Part shown: one piece after another, positions 8,565 to 17,038 of the stretch
Position numbering within the stretch: position 1 is the first letter of the stretch
Layout: each line of letters opens with the position of its first letter
Source of the DNA: an uncultured Dehalococcoidia bacterium
Lineage (GTDB): Bacteria > Chloroflexota > Dehalococcoidia > Lucifugimonadales > UBA3495
DNA length: 64,000 nucleotides
Assembly (NCBI GenBank): GCA_958296385.1
Contig: OY282494.1
Span: forward strand, 2,331,537-2,395,536
Reading direction: 5' to 3'
Made by a program: the position numbers and the translations under genes
The notes under the pieces: model-generated
Databases searched by the model: none
Told to the model about the DNA's origin: nothing
Seen by the model: only the letters and a program-made list of their open reading frames with translations

Positions 8565-9889
8565 CCATACCGCAGGACGCTTTGATGTCCCAGGACGTTC
8601 CCCTACCTGGAGACGTTCCGCTGGCCGGAGACGTTCCTCTATCCGGAGACGTTCCCCGCGTGGCCCTGCTGGCCTACCACGCCTGCCCGCTGGCCGCGCC
8701 CGGACAGGGCAAGTCCGGCGGGATGAACGTGTACGTGCGGGAACTGGCCCGCGCGCTGGCCGGCCAGGGCGTCATCGTCGATATATTTACCCGTCAGCAC
8801 GATACGCTGGGCGCAGATGCTCCGGGCATCGCCCCCGGCGTCAACGTGGTGCACGTGCCGGCCGGGCCGCCCGATGCGCCCTTGTCAGCGCAAAGCGACT
8901 ACCTGGCCGAATTCGTCGCCGGCATCCACGCCTACCGGCGCCAGCAGGATGCTCAATACAGCGTGGTACATTCCCACTATTGGCTGAGCGCGGCGGCCGG
9001 CGGCGATTTTGCCGAGAGCATCGGCGCGCCCCATCTGGTGACCTTTCACACCCTGTCGCGCATCAAGATGCAGTCCCGTTCCGGCGAGGATGAACCGGCG
9101 GCGCGGCAGCGTTCGGAGCTGGACAGCGTAACCCGGGCCGACCGCATCGTGGCTTTCAGCCCTCACGAACGCGATGCCCTGGTGCGGCTGTACGGCGCCG
9201 ACCGCAGCCGCATCGAGCTGGTGCCGTGCGGCGTTGACCTGTCCCGGTTTCGCCCCCTGGGCCGGGCCGCCGCCCGCAGCGAGCTGGGCCTGAACGGCCA
9301 CAAAATCATGCTCTGCGTGGGCCGCATCGAGGCGCTGAAAGGCGTTGACCTGCTGATTCACACCGCCGCCCAAATGGAATCGGGCGATGATGTGCAGGTG
9401 CTGGTCGTGGGCGCCGGCGATGACGGCGGCCGGGAAGTCACCCGGCTCAAGCACATGGCCGCCGAACTGGACCTTGGCGATTCGGTGGAGTTTGTCGGGC
9501 GGGTGCCGCAGGAAAAACTGGCGTGGTATTACTCGGCGGCCGACGTTTGCGTGGTGCCGTCGTACTACGAAAGTTTCGGGATGGCGGCGCTGGAAAGCAT
9601 GGCCTGCGGCACGCCGGTGGTGGCGGCGCGCGTGGGCGGGCTGCCCACCATCATCCAGCACGGGCGCACCGGCTACCTGAAATCGTGGCGCTGCCCGGAG
9701 GCGTTCGCCAACTCGCTGGAGATGCTGATGGCGAACCGCAGCCTGCGCGACAGCATGGGCAAAGCCGCCCGCCGCCGGGCCGAATCCCTCAGCTGGGACG
9801 GCATCGCACAGCGTTTGCTGGCCCTGTACCAGGAGGCCGCTGACGACGCCGGTCACCTAAGCTCCGGTCAAAGGAACGCTGCTCCCTGA
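8561..9889 (+). CDS. MshA-like family 4 glycosyltransferase
   Basis: A GT4 glycosyltransferase. The N-terminal block ACPLAAPGQGKSGGMNVYV closely resembles the MshA and sucrose-phosphate synthase-like start, with a Gly loop for the sugar nucleotide. Further on are PCGVDLSRFRPLG, IMLCVGRIEALKGVDLLI and the nucleotide-sugar site SYYESFGMAALESMACGTP. MshA makes the GlcNAc-inositol phosphate precursor of mycothiol; a PIG-L deacetylase of the MshB family is two genes away, so a similar route is possible. The first 30 residues are a repeated xGDVPLx peptide; GTG at 8660 would skip it. The start overlaps the upstream stop. Confidence 0.88.
   Translation: MTIPQDALMSQDVPLPGDVPLAGDVPLSGDVPRVALLAYHACPLAAPGQGKSGGMNVYVRELARALAGQGVIVDIFTRQHDTLGADAPGIAPGVNVVHVPAGPPDAPLSAQSDYLAEFVAGIHAYRRQQDAQYSVVHSHYWLSAAAGGDFAESIGAPHLVTFHTLSRIKMQSRSGEDEPAARQRSELDSVTRADRIVAFSPHERDALVRLYGADRSRIELVPCGVDLSRFRPLGRAAARSELGLNGHKIMLCVGRIEALKGVDLLIHTAAQMESGDDVQVLVVGAGDDGGREVTRLKHMAAELDLGDSVEFVGRVPQEKLAWYYSAADVCVVPSYYESFGMAALESMACGTPVVAARVGGLPTIIQHGRTGYLKSWRCPEAFANSLEMLMANRSLRDSMGKAARRRAESLSWDGIAQRLLALYQEAADDAGHLSSGQRNAAP
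8594..8660 (+). repeat. 18-bp repeat at the 5' end of the glycosyltransferase
   Basis: GACGTTCC recurs exactly every 18 bases at 8594, 8612, 8630 and 8648, encoding four GDVP-type hexapeptides before the conserved glycosyltransferase fold begins. The period is in frame, so it could be translated, or it could be leader if the GTG at 8660 is the true start. Confidence 0.9.
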
Positions 9890-10749
9890 TGTTCCGGCGG
9901 CACAGTTCCGGGCCTCCCGATGATTCCGACGGAGTGTCCGACAGGATTGCAGACGTCATCGGGCCGTCGCGGCCCCGCCCGCCCGCCATCCCGCGGCAGG
10001 TGATGCGGCACGTCCAGAGCCGTCTGGTGGCCGGCGTGCTGGTGTTCCTGCCGGTGCTGGTCACCTACCTGATACTCAGTTTCTTTTACGACATCGTCAG
10101 CTCGCTGCTGGACCCGTTCATCGCGGCGCTCAACATTCCCCACGGCCCCGGCTTTGACTGGTCGGACGTGGTCGAAGTAATCGTCATCGCCATCGTCATC
10201 TACATCGCCGGCCTGCTGATTGGCTGGGCCGTCACCAAACTTATCATCAACCGGGTGCACGACATCATTGCCAACATTCCCGTCATCGGCCCGGTGTACA
10301 ACACCACCCGCGTGGGGATTGATTTTCTGTCCGACACGCAGCATCACCAGTACCGGGGCGTAGTGCTGATTGAGTTTCCCCGCATCGGCGTATTCTCCAT
10401 TGGGCTGATAACGTCCAATATCGGCCCCATCAACGAGGTTGAGGACTTTCTGACGGTGTACGTGCCCACCACGCCGGTGCCGTCGTCGGGGTATCTGGTG
10501 GTGATTCCGGAGCGTATGGTGACGCCAACGGACATCTCGGTGGACGAGGCGATGCGGATGATAATATCGGGAGGCATCCTGGCCGGCGAAGTATTCGCGC
10601 AGCGCGCCGTGCTGAAACGGCCGGCTTGCTCCGGCCAAAACTGGCTGTGGGGCGGTGGGCCTGCTGATTCCCCGCCCGATGATGCCCCGCCGGACGAGTC
10701 TGTCATAGACGTTGCCGTCGCTGCCGGGCGGGCCAAGGTCAAAAACTGA
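9889..10749 (+). CDS. DUF502 family membrane protein
   Basis: Two membrane segments (about residues 45-70, VAGVLVFLPVLVTYLILSFF, and 88-110) are followed by the family hallmark IPVIGPVYNTTRVGIDFL and by VLIEFPRIGVFSIGLITS and the VYVPTTPVPSSGYLVVIP block. DUF502 proteins occur widely in bacteria and plants and have no agreed biochemical role. The ATG shares its A with the stop of the glycosyltransferase (TGATG at 9887-9891), after an AAAGGAAC binding site, so it is translationally coupled. Confidence 0.88.
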   Translation: MFRRHSSGPPDDSDGVSDRIADVIGPSRPRPPAIPRQVMRHVQSRLVAGVLVFLPVLVTYLILSFFYDIVSSLLDPFIAALNIPHGPGFDWSDVVEVIVIAIVIYIAGLLIGWAVTKLIINRVHDIIANIPVIGPVYNTTRVGIDFLSDTQHHQYRGVVLIEFPRIGVFSIGLITSNIGPINEVEDFLTVYVPTTPVPSSGYLVVIPERMVTPTDISVDEAMRMIISGGILAGEVFAQRAVLKRPACSGQNWLWGGGPADSPPDDAPPDESVIDVAVAAGRAKVKN

Positions 10750-10785
10750 TTTTGCCGATATTCGGCCCTATGGAGGACATACCCG

Positions 10786-11517
10786 ATGGATTTCACACCG
10801 GAGCGCGCATTGGTGATTATTCCCCATCCCGACGATGCCGAGGCGTGGGCCGGAGGCACCATTGCCCGGTGGGTGCGCGCCGGCGCCGCCGTGCATTACG
10901 TGCTGTGCACCGACGGCGGCAAGGGTTCCGACGACCCGGAGATTAGCCCCGACGCGCTGGCCGCCGCCCGCACCCGTGAGCAAATGGACGCCGCCGCCAT
11001 CCTCGGCGTGTCCAGCGTAGTCGCCTTGGGCCGCCCCGACGGTGAGCTGGAGGACACGGCGGATTTTCGCAAAGACCTGGTGCGTCAAATCCGCATCGTC
11101 AAGCCGGACGTGGTGCTGACTACCGAACCGTACCGGCGCAATATGCAGTGGCACCGCGACCATCGCATCGCCGGGCAGGTGGCGCTGGACGCCGTGTTTC
11201 CCTACGCCCGCGACCACCTGCACTTTGGCGATTTGTTCGCCAACGAGGGCATCGAGCCGCACAAAACCGCCGCCATAATGTTCTGGGGTTCCGAAAACCC
11301 CAACGCTTTTGTGGACATAGCCGCCGACTTTGACGCCAAACTAGACGCAGTGCTGGCGCATACCACCCAGACGGGCCGCCGCACGCGGGACGAAATACGG
11401 GCGTTTATCAGCGCGCGGGCCCAGGAGGCCGCCGCACAAGGCAACGCCTCAACCGAGGACGACGCCAGCGGCCTGGCCCTGGCCGAAGCTTTCCGACGGG
11501 TTACGTTCCGAACCTGA
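10786..11517 (+). CDS. PIG-L/LmbE family deacetylase (MshB-like)
   Basis: A zinc-dependent N-acetylglucosaminyl deacetylase fold. Zinc ligands are in IIPHPDDAEAWAGGTI near the N-terminus and in the QWHRDHR segment in the middle, and LCTDGGKGS and VALGRPDGELED are typical of the family. MshB and BshB members deacetylate GlcNAc-inositol or GlcNAc-malate in mycothiol or bacillithiol synthesis. Here it closes a four-gene plus-strand run with an acyltransferase, an MshA-like transferase and DUF502, so a GlcNAc-conjugate pathway is a reasonable guess. No MshC or BshC ligase is in the window. Confidence 0.9.
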   Translation: MDFTPERALVIIPHPDDAEAWAGGTIARWVRAGAAVHYVLCTDGGKGSDDPEISPDALAAARTREQMDAAAILGVSSVVALGRPDGELEDTADFRKDLVRQIRIVKPDVVLTTEPYRRNMQWHRDHRIAGQVALDAVFPYARDHLHFGDLFANEGIEPHKTAAIMFWGSENPNAFVDIAADFDAKLDAVLAHTTQTGRRTRDEIRAFISARAQEAAAQGNASTEDDASGLALAEAFRRVTFRT

Positions 11518-11566
11518 AACTTGCGCCGGCCAATCAACCCGGCGTCCGGCCGGCGTCCGGGAACGG

Positions 11567-13216
11567 CTACAAAATCCCGGCGCCGGGTTCTTTGAGCATC
11601 GCTTGCCGCAGCAGGGGGACGGGCGGCGCTCCCCAGGATAATGCGGTGTCGTGGAACCGGCGCAGCGTGTAGGCCGAACCCTCCTGCCGGCGCCAGTCGC
11701 TGCGCAGTTTGAGCAGCATCAGCTTGCCCAGCGTGTAGTTCAGATAGCCGGGGTCAAACGCCCCGCGCAGCGCCTCCCGCCGGGCCGGGTGTTCCTCCAT
11801 ATAAGCGTGCGCCTGGAAAAACCGGGCGGCCTCGTCCATCGTCATCCCCTGCGTGTGCATCCCCAGCGAACACAAATACCGGCAGTTCCGCACCAGCGCC
11901 TCCAGCAGCTGCGTCAGCCGCAGCGCCGCATCGCCCCGCCCATACTCCGTCTCCAGCATCATCTCCTCGGCGTAATGCGCCCAACCCTCGCTGAACGCAT
12001 ACGACGTTGCCACGCGGTTGATGAGGGGCAGCGGCGCGCCGTAGCGGTTGTGCAGGTTGTGGACGTAATGCCCCGGATACACCTCGTGGATGCTGACCAC
12101 TTTGAGGGTGCGGTAGTTGAAATTGGACAGCCACTCGGCCTGCTGCTGCGGCGTCCAGTGCGGTTCCACCGGCGTTACGTAGTAAAACGCCTCCGTAGCC
12201 ACCGATTCCAACCCGCCCGGCGAGTCCATTGCGGCGAAAGCGTAGCGCATATAAGACGGCGTTTCAGTAACCTGGCACCGCTCCGCCGACGGCAGGCCGA
12301 CAATATCAAAGTCAATCAGAGCTTGCCGGATTTCCTCCAGCATATCCCGCACGTCCGGGATTAAGCCGTCCGCCGTCGGATGATTGGCGGCGACTTGCGC
12401 CACCGCCTCGCGCACCGACTTGCCGGGAGCGACTATTGACGCCGCCTCATCCAGCCGGCGCAGGTTCTCATCCAGATTGGCCTGCCCGATGGAAAGTACG
12501 TCGTTCAGAGCTGTAGCCACGCCCTCGCCAACCGCCAGCATCCGCCCGTAGAGCGCAGAGCCGATGGCGAACTCCGGGCGGACGGCGCGGGATTCCAGAC
12601 GGCTGGCAAAGGCGTCCACCGCCTGGGCCGCCGCGTCCCGGCGGGCGTCAAAATCGGCGGCAACATCGGGAGCGACGGCGGCGCACTCGGCCGACGCCGC
12701 AGCCAGCCCCGTCCGGTAGTAAGAGGCCATACCCCGGTAAGCCTCCACCGCCATATCCCGCACCGGCGCGCCCAACTCCGGCGCGGTAGCGGCATCCAGC
12801 GTGGCCAGAAAATCGGGCGCCTGGGCCAACGCGGCGGACGCCGAACGCAGCCGCTCCGGTAAAGGCGCATAATCCCGCTGCACATACCCGCTAACGCCCA
12901 AATACCCCACCTGCCGCAGCGGGTTATCCTCCAGCGTCCGCATTTCCTCCAGATTGAACAACTCCCGCCGCAAGAACAATTCCAGCAGACTGCGCGACAA
13001 CCCGGCCATCCGGTCGTCATCGGTTTCGCCCGGCAACGCAGAAAGATGGCCCAAAGATTGATGCAGCTCCGCAACACGCCGCCGCACCCGCCCGTCGGAG
13101 AAATCCGGCAGCCGCCCATCATACTCATGCCGCCCGATACGGCTGCCGGCAGTAGGCAGAAAATCCCAATGCTGGGCAACGGCGCGCTCCGCCAAAGCGT
13201 TGACTGCGTGGTTCAT
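11567..13216 (-). CDS. DUF885 family metallopeptidase
   Basis: The 549-residue protein carries HEVYPGHYVHNLHN, a HExxxGH zinc site, followed by FSEGWAHYAEEM, which supplies the downstream glutamate; both are the hallmark of DUF885. Members are presumed peptidases of a thermolysin-like fold, mostly uncharacterised. No signal peptide is evident, so it is probably cytoplasmic. The gene converges on the PIG-L gene and lies just downstream of the helicase gene on the same strand (74-base gap). The start is ATG 13216. Confidence 0.85.
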   Translation of the reverse strand: MNHAVNALAERAVAQHWDFLPTAGSRIGRHEYDGRLPDFSDGRVRRRVAELHQSLGHLSALPGETDDDRMAGLSRSLLELFLRRELFNLEEMRTLEDNPLRQVGYLGVSGYVQRDYAPLPERLRSASAALAQAPDFLATLDAATAPELGAPVRDMAVEAYRGMASYYRTGLAAASAECAAVAPDVAADFDARRDAAAQAVDAFASRLESRAVRPEFAIGSALYGRMLAVGEGVATALNDVLSIGQANLDENLRRLDEAASIVAPGKSVREAVAQVAANHPTADGLIPDVRDMLEEIRQALIDFDIVGLPSAERCQVTETPSYMRYAFAAMDSPGGLESVATEAFYYVTPVEPHWTPQQQAEWLSNFNYRTLKVVSIHEVYPGHYVHNLHNRYGAPLPLINRVATSYAFSEGWAHYAEEMMLETEYGRGDAALRLTQLLEALVRNCRYLCSLGMHTQGMTMDEAARFFQAHAYMEEHPARREALRGAFDPGYLNYTLGKLMLLKLRSDWRRQEGSAYTLRRFHDTALSWGAPPVPLLRQAMLKEPGAGIL

Positions 13217-13290
13217 TGCGATGCCACCTGTTTAAAATTTTTGCCGGAATGTCGGATGCACGCAATGAGCGAGCGGGCCTGGCGAAAGTC

Positions 13291-16200
13291 TTACTGGGCT
13301 GGCACTACTTCAATACGGCCCAAGGATTTCAGCGCCCAATCGACATGCGGAAAGCGGTATTTTTCTACTTCGGCGATGCGACGCCGGCGTGCCTCGGCCA
13401 AATTTGCTAACACTGCTTCGGCCTGTTGTAAATTGGCCTCCCAAACGGGCAAAATCCGACGCTGCGTTTCGTCATCGCTGGCGTGCAGGCGTGCCAGCGT
13501 GGCCCGGGTAGATTCCACTTTGTCGCTGGCTCCGCGCTCCTTGTAGTCGAACAAAGATGCGAGCCGGGAAACTTCCCGGTCTGTCCTTTCGCCGGCCTCA
13601 TCTTGCGCTCGCCGCTGCATCTTTTCGCTTTCCAGACTGGCAAACTGTTCTGCTAAACGATGAGCCTCATGCAGTAGATGGGTGGGAATCTCATCCACAT
13701 TAATACTCTCTTCGTTCTTATCGAACTGGAAAGCCCGCTCTACAATGCGGCGTCCAATTGCCACGTCAATCTCGCCGTGGTCGTTCACGAAAACCGGCAC
13801 AATGTTTTCCGCAGGACGGATACCGGAAACGGTGAGCTGGTAAGTGAACAGCCAGCCGGTAGTTGGGGGCAAATCACTGTCCGAACCAAGACGCCGAGCA
13901 CCGATTACCCCTTCGTACTCTTCGTCAAGCACTTGGGCCACGATAGCATCAATAACCTTATGACCGAAGGCTAGGAACTCTACGTTCTGGGCGTCCGGGC
14001 GGGCGTCCGGACGGAAAACCGCCTGCATTTTCTGGCCTGTTGGAAAAAGCTGCCGGCGGTTCTTGTCATAGAACCCTCCGTGGAAAGTCAGTTCATACTT
14101 GCTGCCATCCTGCCTGATATAAGTGGACACGTCGCTGAGCAATTGACCGATGAACCGCTCAAAGTCATCGGTGCTGATGGGAGAGGGCTGCCCGATGATG
14201 CGCTCGGCAATTTCCCGGCGGAAGGACTTGGTGTCCATAATGAAGTCCCCCAGCAAGTCGCCAGCCTCCCGGGCATTGTTGATTTCAGCCTCAATTTTGT
14301 TACCGAATTCGTCCAAAGCGGCGGCGCGTTGCTCCTCGGCCCGGCGCATAATTTTCCCCAGGTCGCTTTCCGTCTCGCCCAGGATGGGATCGAGACCACC
14401 GACGGTTTCCTCAAAAACTCTGATGCGGTGTTCCAGGACATCAAGGACGCGCGCCTCAACTGTGTCCTTAACCCACAGGTTGAAGATACTGATGGCTTGC
14501 TCCTGCCCGATACGGTCAACCCGGCCGATACGCTGTTCAACGCGCATGGGATTCCATGGCAAGTCGTAATTGACCAGCAGATGGCAGAATTGCAGGTTCC
14601 GTCCCTCGCCCCCCGCTTCAGTACTGACCAGCACCTGCGGCCCTGCGTCGTTCCTGAAACGTTCAATGGCGCGGTCTTTTTCCTGAGCTCCCATCTGCCC
14701 GTGGAAAAGATTAACTCCCCAGCCCTTAACTGACAGTAACTCTTCCAGATGGCGTTGCGTCTCACGAAACTGTGTGAACACAATCACCTTCTCATCAGGA
14801 CGTTCGCGAAGCAGTTCGTCGAGTTGGGCAAGGAACACTTGCGCTTTGGAATCGTACTCCACCTTAGAGAGGGCTGAGATGGCGCGGTCGAGAAGTTGGA
14901 TTTCCCTGCCAGCCAAGTCAGTTCCGTCCGTGCCCACCGAGCCGACCACATCACTGGCGTCGTCATCGCCATCCAGTCTGTCCGTAAGAGTATCGAGGGG
15001 TTCAGTATCCGCAACGCTGGCAGTAGCCAGAACTTTCTCGCGACGCCGGCCCAGAGATTCCTTTATGGCGGCAATGCTGGATGCCATCAGCTTCTGGAAA
15101 GTGACCATAACAAAGCCTATGGCATTGTTATTGCCGCCTTCCGCCAACTGATAGCCGTACTGAACGTACTCTTCAACCGCTTGCAAAGCCTCCTGCTCTA
15201 GTGGTGTCAACTCTACTTCCCATCGATATGCGGAACGCGGCATAAACCCGCCGACCACTGCCTTGCGGTTTCGGATAAGCACTTCGCTGAGCCGATGCTT
15301 ATCCCCTAGTTCCTTGATGATTTCGTCCAGTAGTTCAGAGTTGTCGTTGCCGGCTTGCAATCGCTGATAAGCCTCTACCAGTTCAGTATCCAGCCATTCT
15401 GCGACCCGCTCAGCAGTTTCAACGGGGGGCTCGTCCGGCACCGGGAACCCGCCCATTTCCAGTTGCTCTACCAGTTTGGAAAGGCCGGGCATTGCGCGTC
15501 GATGCCGCTCGAAGTCATCGGGAGAAGCGAACAGAGCAGGGTCCAGAATCTCCACGAGAGAGTAAAGTTCATGGGTATTCAGCTGCATTGGCGTTGCCGT
15601 GAGAAACAACATACCGCGTCGCTGCATTTGTTCTGCCGGTGAAAGGTCACGCACCAGCCGATACAATCGGGTACTGCCACCGTCAGGATGCCGGCGCGCA
15701 TGGTGAGCTTCATCAATGATGACCAAGTCCCAATCCATTTGTGCGCACTCGCTTGCAACTTCAGGGCGCTCTACCCAACTCGCAGAGCACAACACACTGT
15801 CGGAATATTCGGGATGTGCGAAGGGATTGCTGTTATAGCCCTGGTTTCTAAGGTGACGAACCGTCTGCGTATTCAGTACGGCGAAACTTTCGTTGAATTT
15901 CGTTTTCATCTCAAATTGCCACTGACTAACCAGGTTAGGGGGTACGATGGCCAGCACGCGCAAGCCTGGGTCCCGGGCCCGCAACTCTTTGAGTATCATC
16001 CCAGCCTCAATAGTTTTCCCCAGGCCAACCTCGTCACAGAGCAGGAAACGGTGCGGATAGTTGGAAATCACCCGATGCACAACCGACACCTGGTGCGGCT
16101 TGATGTCCACTTGCGCTTGTCCCAATGATACTAGATCGTTGTGCAAGTGTTGCATCCGATACCACCGGGTTACCTCTTGCAAGCGGTATTTTTGCAACTG

Positions 16201-16569
16201 GCCAATCTTTCCGTCATGGAAACGCTCAACCGGATCGGTCACCGGAAAGGGCCTCAGGTCTGCTTCCGGGACATTGGTAGTTGCCACACCACCACTTGCC
16301 TTAATGACTTGGCAACGCCAAGTGGGCGTCTCCCCTCCCACCTGGTGTATTATGCTAGCGGTTTCCCCCGTCGATCGTCGTTGCGCGACTTTCCCGGTAA
16401 GGTCCACTCGCAGCAGCACCTCAGGAGTCGCAAACTGAGTAGGATTATCCACGTTGTCATCCCAACGGACGATAATCCTGTCACCCATTTCTGTGACTAT
16501 TCCATATCCTTTCTCAGACTCCCATTGCACCAAAGCGCCGCGCATGAGATTCGTTTGATTGTCTGGCAT
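13291..16569 (-). CDS. SNF2/RapA-type ATP-dependent helicase, probable defence gene
   Basis: This 1092-residue superfamily 2 ATPase has an N-terminal KOW/Tudor-like region (1-60), then LLCDEVGLGKTIEAGMIL (Walker A at 182-186), VIIDEAHHARR (motif II at 286-289), LFLTATPMQLN (motif III), VLVSTEAGGEGRNLQ and QRIGRVDRIGQE (motif VI). This is the HepA/RapA arrangement also found in phage-defence helicases such as DISARM DrmD. The gene is visibly poorer in GC than its neighbours, suggesting transfer. No DISARM partner is nearby, so it acts alone or with genes elsewhere. A palindrome lies upstream. A housekeeping RapA role is the alternative. Confidence 0.85.
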   Translation of the reverse strand: MPDNQTNLMRGALVQWESEKGYGIVTEMGDRIIVRWDDNVDNPTQFATPEVLLRVDLTGKVAQRRSTGETASIIHQVGGETPTWRCQVIKASGGVATTNVPEADLRPFPVTDPVERFHDGKIGQLQKYRLQEVTRWYRMQHLHNDLVSLGQAQVDIKPHQVSVVHRVISNYPHRFLLCDEVGLGKTIEAGMILKELRARDPGLRVLAIVPPNLVSQWQFEMKTKFNESFAVLNTQTVRHLRNQGYNSNPFAHPEYSDSVLCSASWVERPEVASECAQMDWDLVIIDEAHHARRHPDGGSTRLYRLVRDLSPAEQMQRRGMLFLTATPMQLNTHELYSLVEILDPALFASPDDFERHRRAMPGLSKLVEQLEMGGFPVPDEPPVETAERVAEWLDTELVEAYQRLQAGNDNSELLDEIIKELGDKHRLSEVLIRNRKAVVGGFMPRSAYRWEVELTPLEQEALQAVEEYVQYGYQLAEGGNNNAIGFVMVTFQKLMASSIAAIKESLGRRREKVLATASVADTEPLDTLTDRLDGDDDASDVVGSVGTDGTDLAGREIQLLDRAISALSKVEYDSKAQVFLAQLDELLRERPDEKVIVFTQFRETQRHLEELLSVKGWGVNLFHGQMGAQEKDRAIERFRNDAGPQVLVSTEAGGEGRNLQFCHLLVNYDLPWNPMRVEQRIGRVDRIGQEQAISIFNLWVKDTVEARVLDVLEHRIRVFEETVGGLDPILGETESDLGKIMRRAEEQRAAALDEFGNKIEAEINNAREAGDLLGDFIMDTKSFRREIAERIIGQPSPISTDDFERFIGQLLSDVSTYIRQDGSKYELTFHGGFYDKNRRQLFPTGQKMQAVFRPDARPDAQNVEFLAFGHKVIDAIVAQVLDEEYEGVIGARRLGSDSDLPPTTGWLFTYQLTVSGIRPAENIVPVFVNDHGEIDVAIGRRIVERAFQFDKNEESINVDEIPTHLLHEAHRLAEQFASLESEKMQRRAQDEAGERTDREVSRLASLFDYKERGASDKVESTRATLARLHASDDETQRRILPVWEANLQQAEAVLANLAEARRRRIAEVEKYRFPHVDWALKSLGRIEVVPAQ

Positions 16570-16610
16570 GATAGTCCCGCCCTTTTTGCGTAAGATTTAC
16601 GAGCTAGCCA

Positions 16611-16640
16611 ATTGTAGCTCGCTACACTAGTGTAGCGAGC
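16611..16640 (-). promoter_or_regulatory. 24-bp perfect palindrome and -10 element before the helicase gene
   Basis: Positions 16617-16640 are a perfect 24-bp palindrome with half-site GCTCGCTACACT. Directly next to it, on the helicase strand, is TACAAT (16616-16611), a good -10 element; the palindrome would occupy the spacer and -35 region. The predicted start site leaves about 40 bases before the ATG at 16569. This layout suggests a repressor site; no regulator gene is adjacent. Confidence 0.65.
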
Positions 16641-16693
16641 CGCTCAAGCGCCGTGCAATGCTGAGAGGGCAACCGTTAGGGCTGCCCCGGCCG

Positions 16694-17008
16694 CTAGGCT
16701 ACCAGTTCGCTGATGAGGAATTTGGGCTCGATTTCGGTGAAGTTTTTTACGTCGCCGACCAGTTCTCGGCCGTGAGTTTTGAAGCCCTCGTGCACGCCGT
16801 CAACGTCGTTAAAGAGCAGGTAGCCGACGGCTACGTACAGCGGCGGCGCGTTGGGGTCGGTGTCGGATATGCCTTTCTCCACGTTGTAGTACCGCATCCC
16901 GAAAGGCGTCAGCCGTTCCTGCACCAGCGGCATATGCGTGTTCACGTAGTAATCCAAGTCAAACGACTTGCCTTCCTCGTTGCCGTAAAAGACGGTTACT
17001 TTAATCAT
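16694..17008 (-). CDS. EthD family protein
   Basis: This 104-residue protein begins MIKVTVFYGNEEGKSFDLDYYVNTHMPLV in meaning, with the YYxxxHMPLV segment of EthD-like dimeric alpha/beta barrels. Members act as small isomerases or accessory proteins in degradation pathways. ATG 17008 is preceded by AGGAG at 17018-17022; the GTG at 17017 would leave no room for that site. It lies 30 bases downstream of the SDR gene and is probably co-transcribed with it. Confidence 0.85.
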   Translation of the reverse strand: MIKVTVFYGNEEGKSFDLDYYVNTHMPLVQERLTPFGMRYYNVEKGISDTDPNAPPLYVAVGYLLFNDVDGVHEGFKTHGRELVGDVKNFTEIEPKFLISELVA

Positions 17009-17038
17009 CTGATGCACTCCTTGTCCGGTATTGCTGGT

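Noticed and set aside
13291-16569. Calling the helicase DISARM DrmD
   Set aside because: The fold is similar, but no drmA, drmB, drmC or methylase gene is near, so the specific name is not justified.
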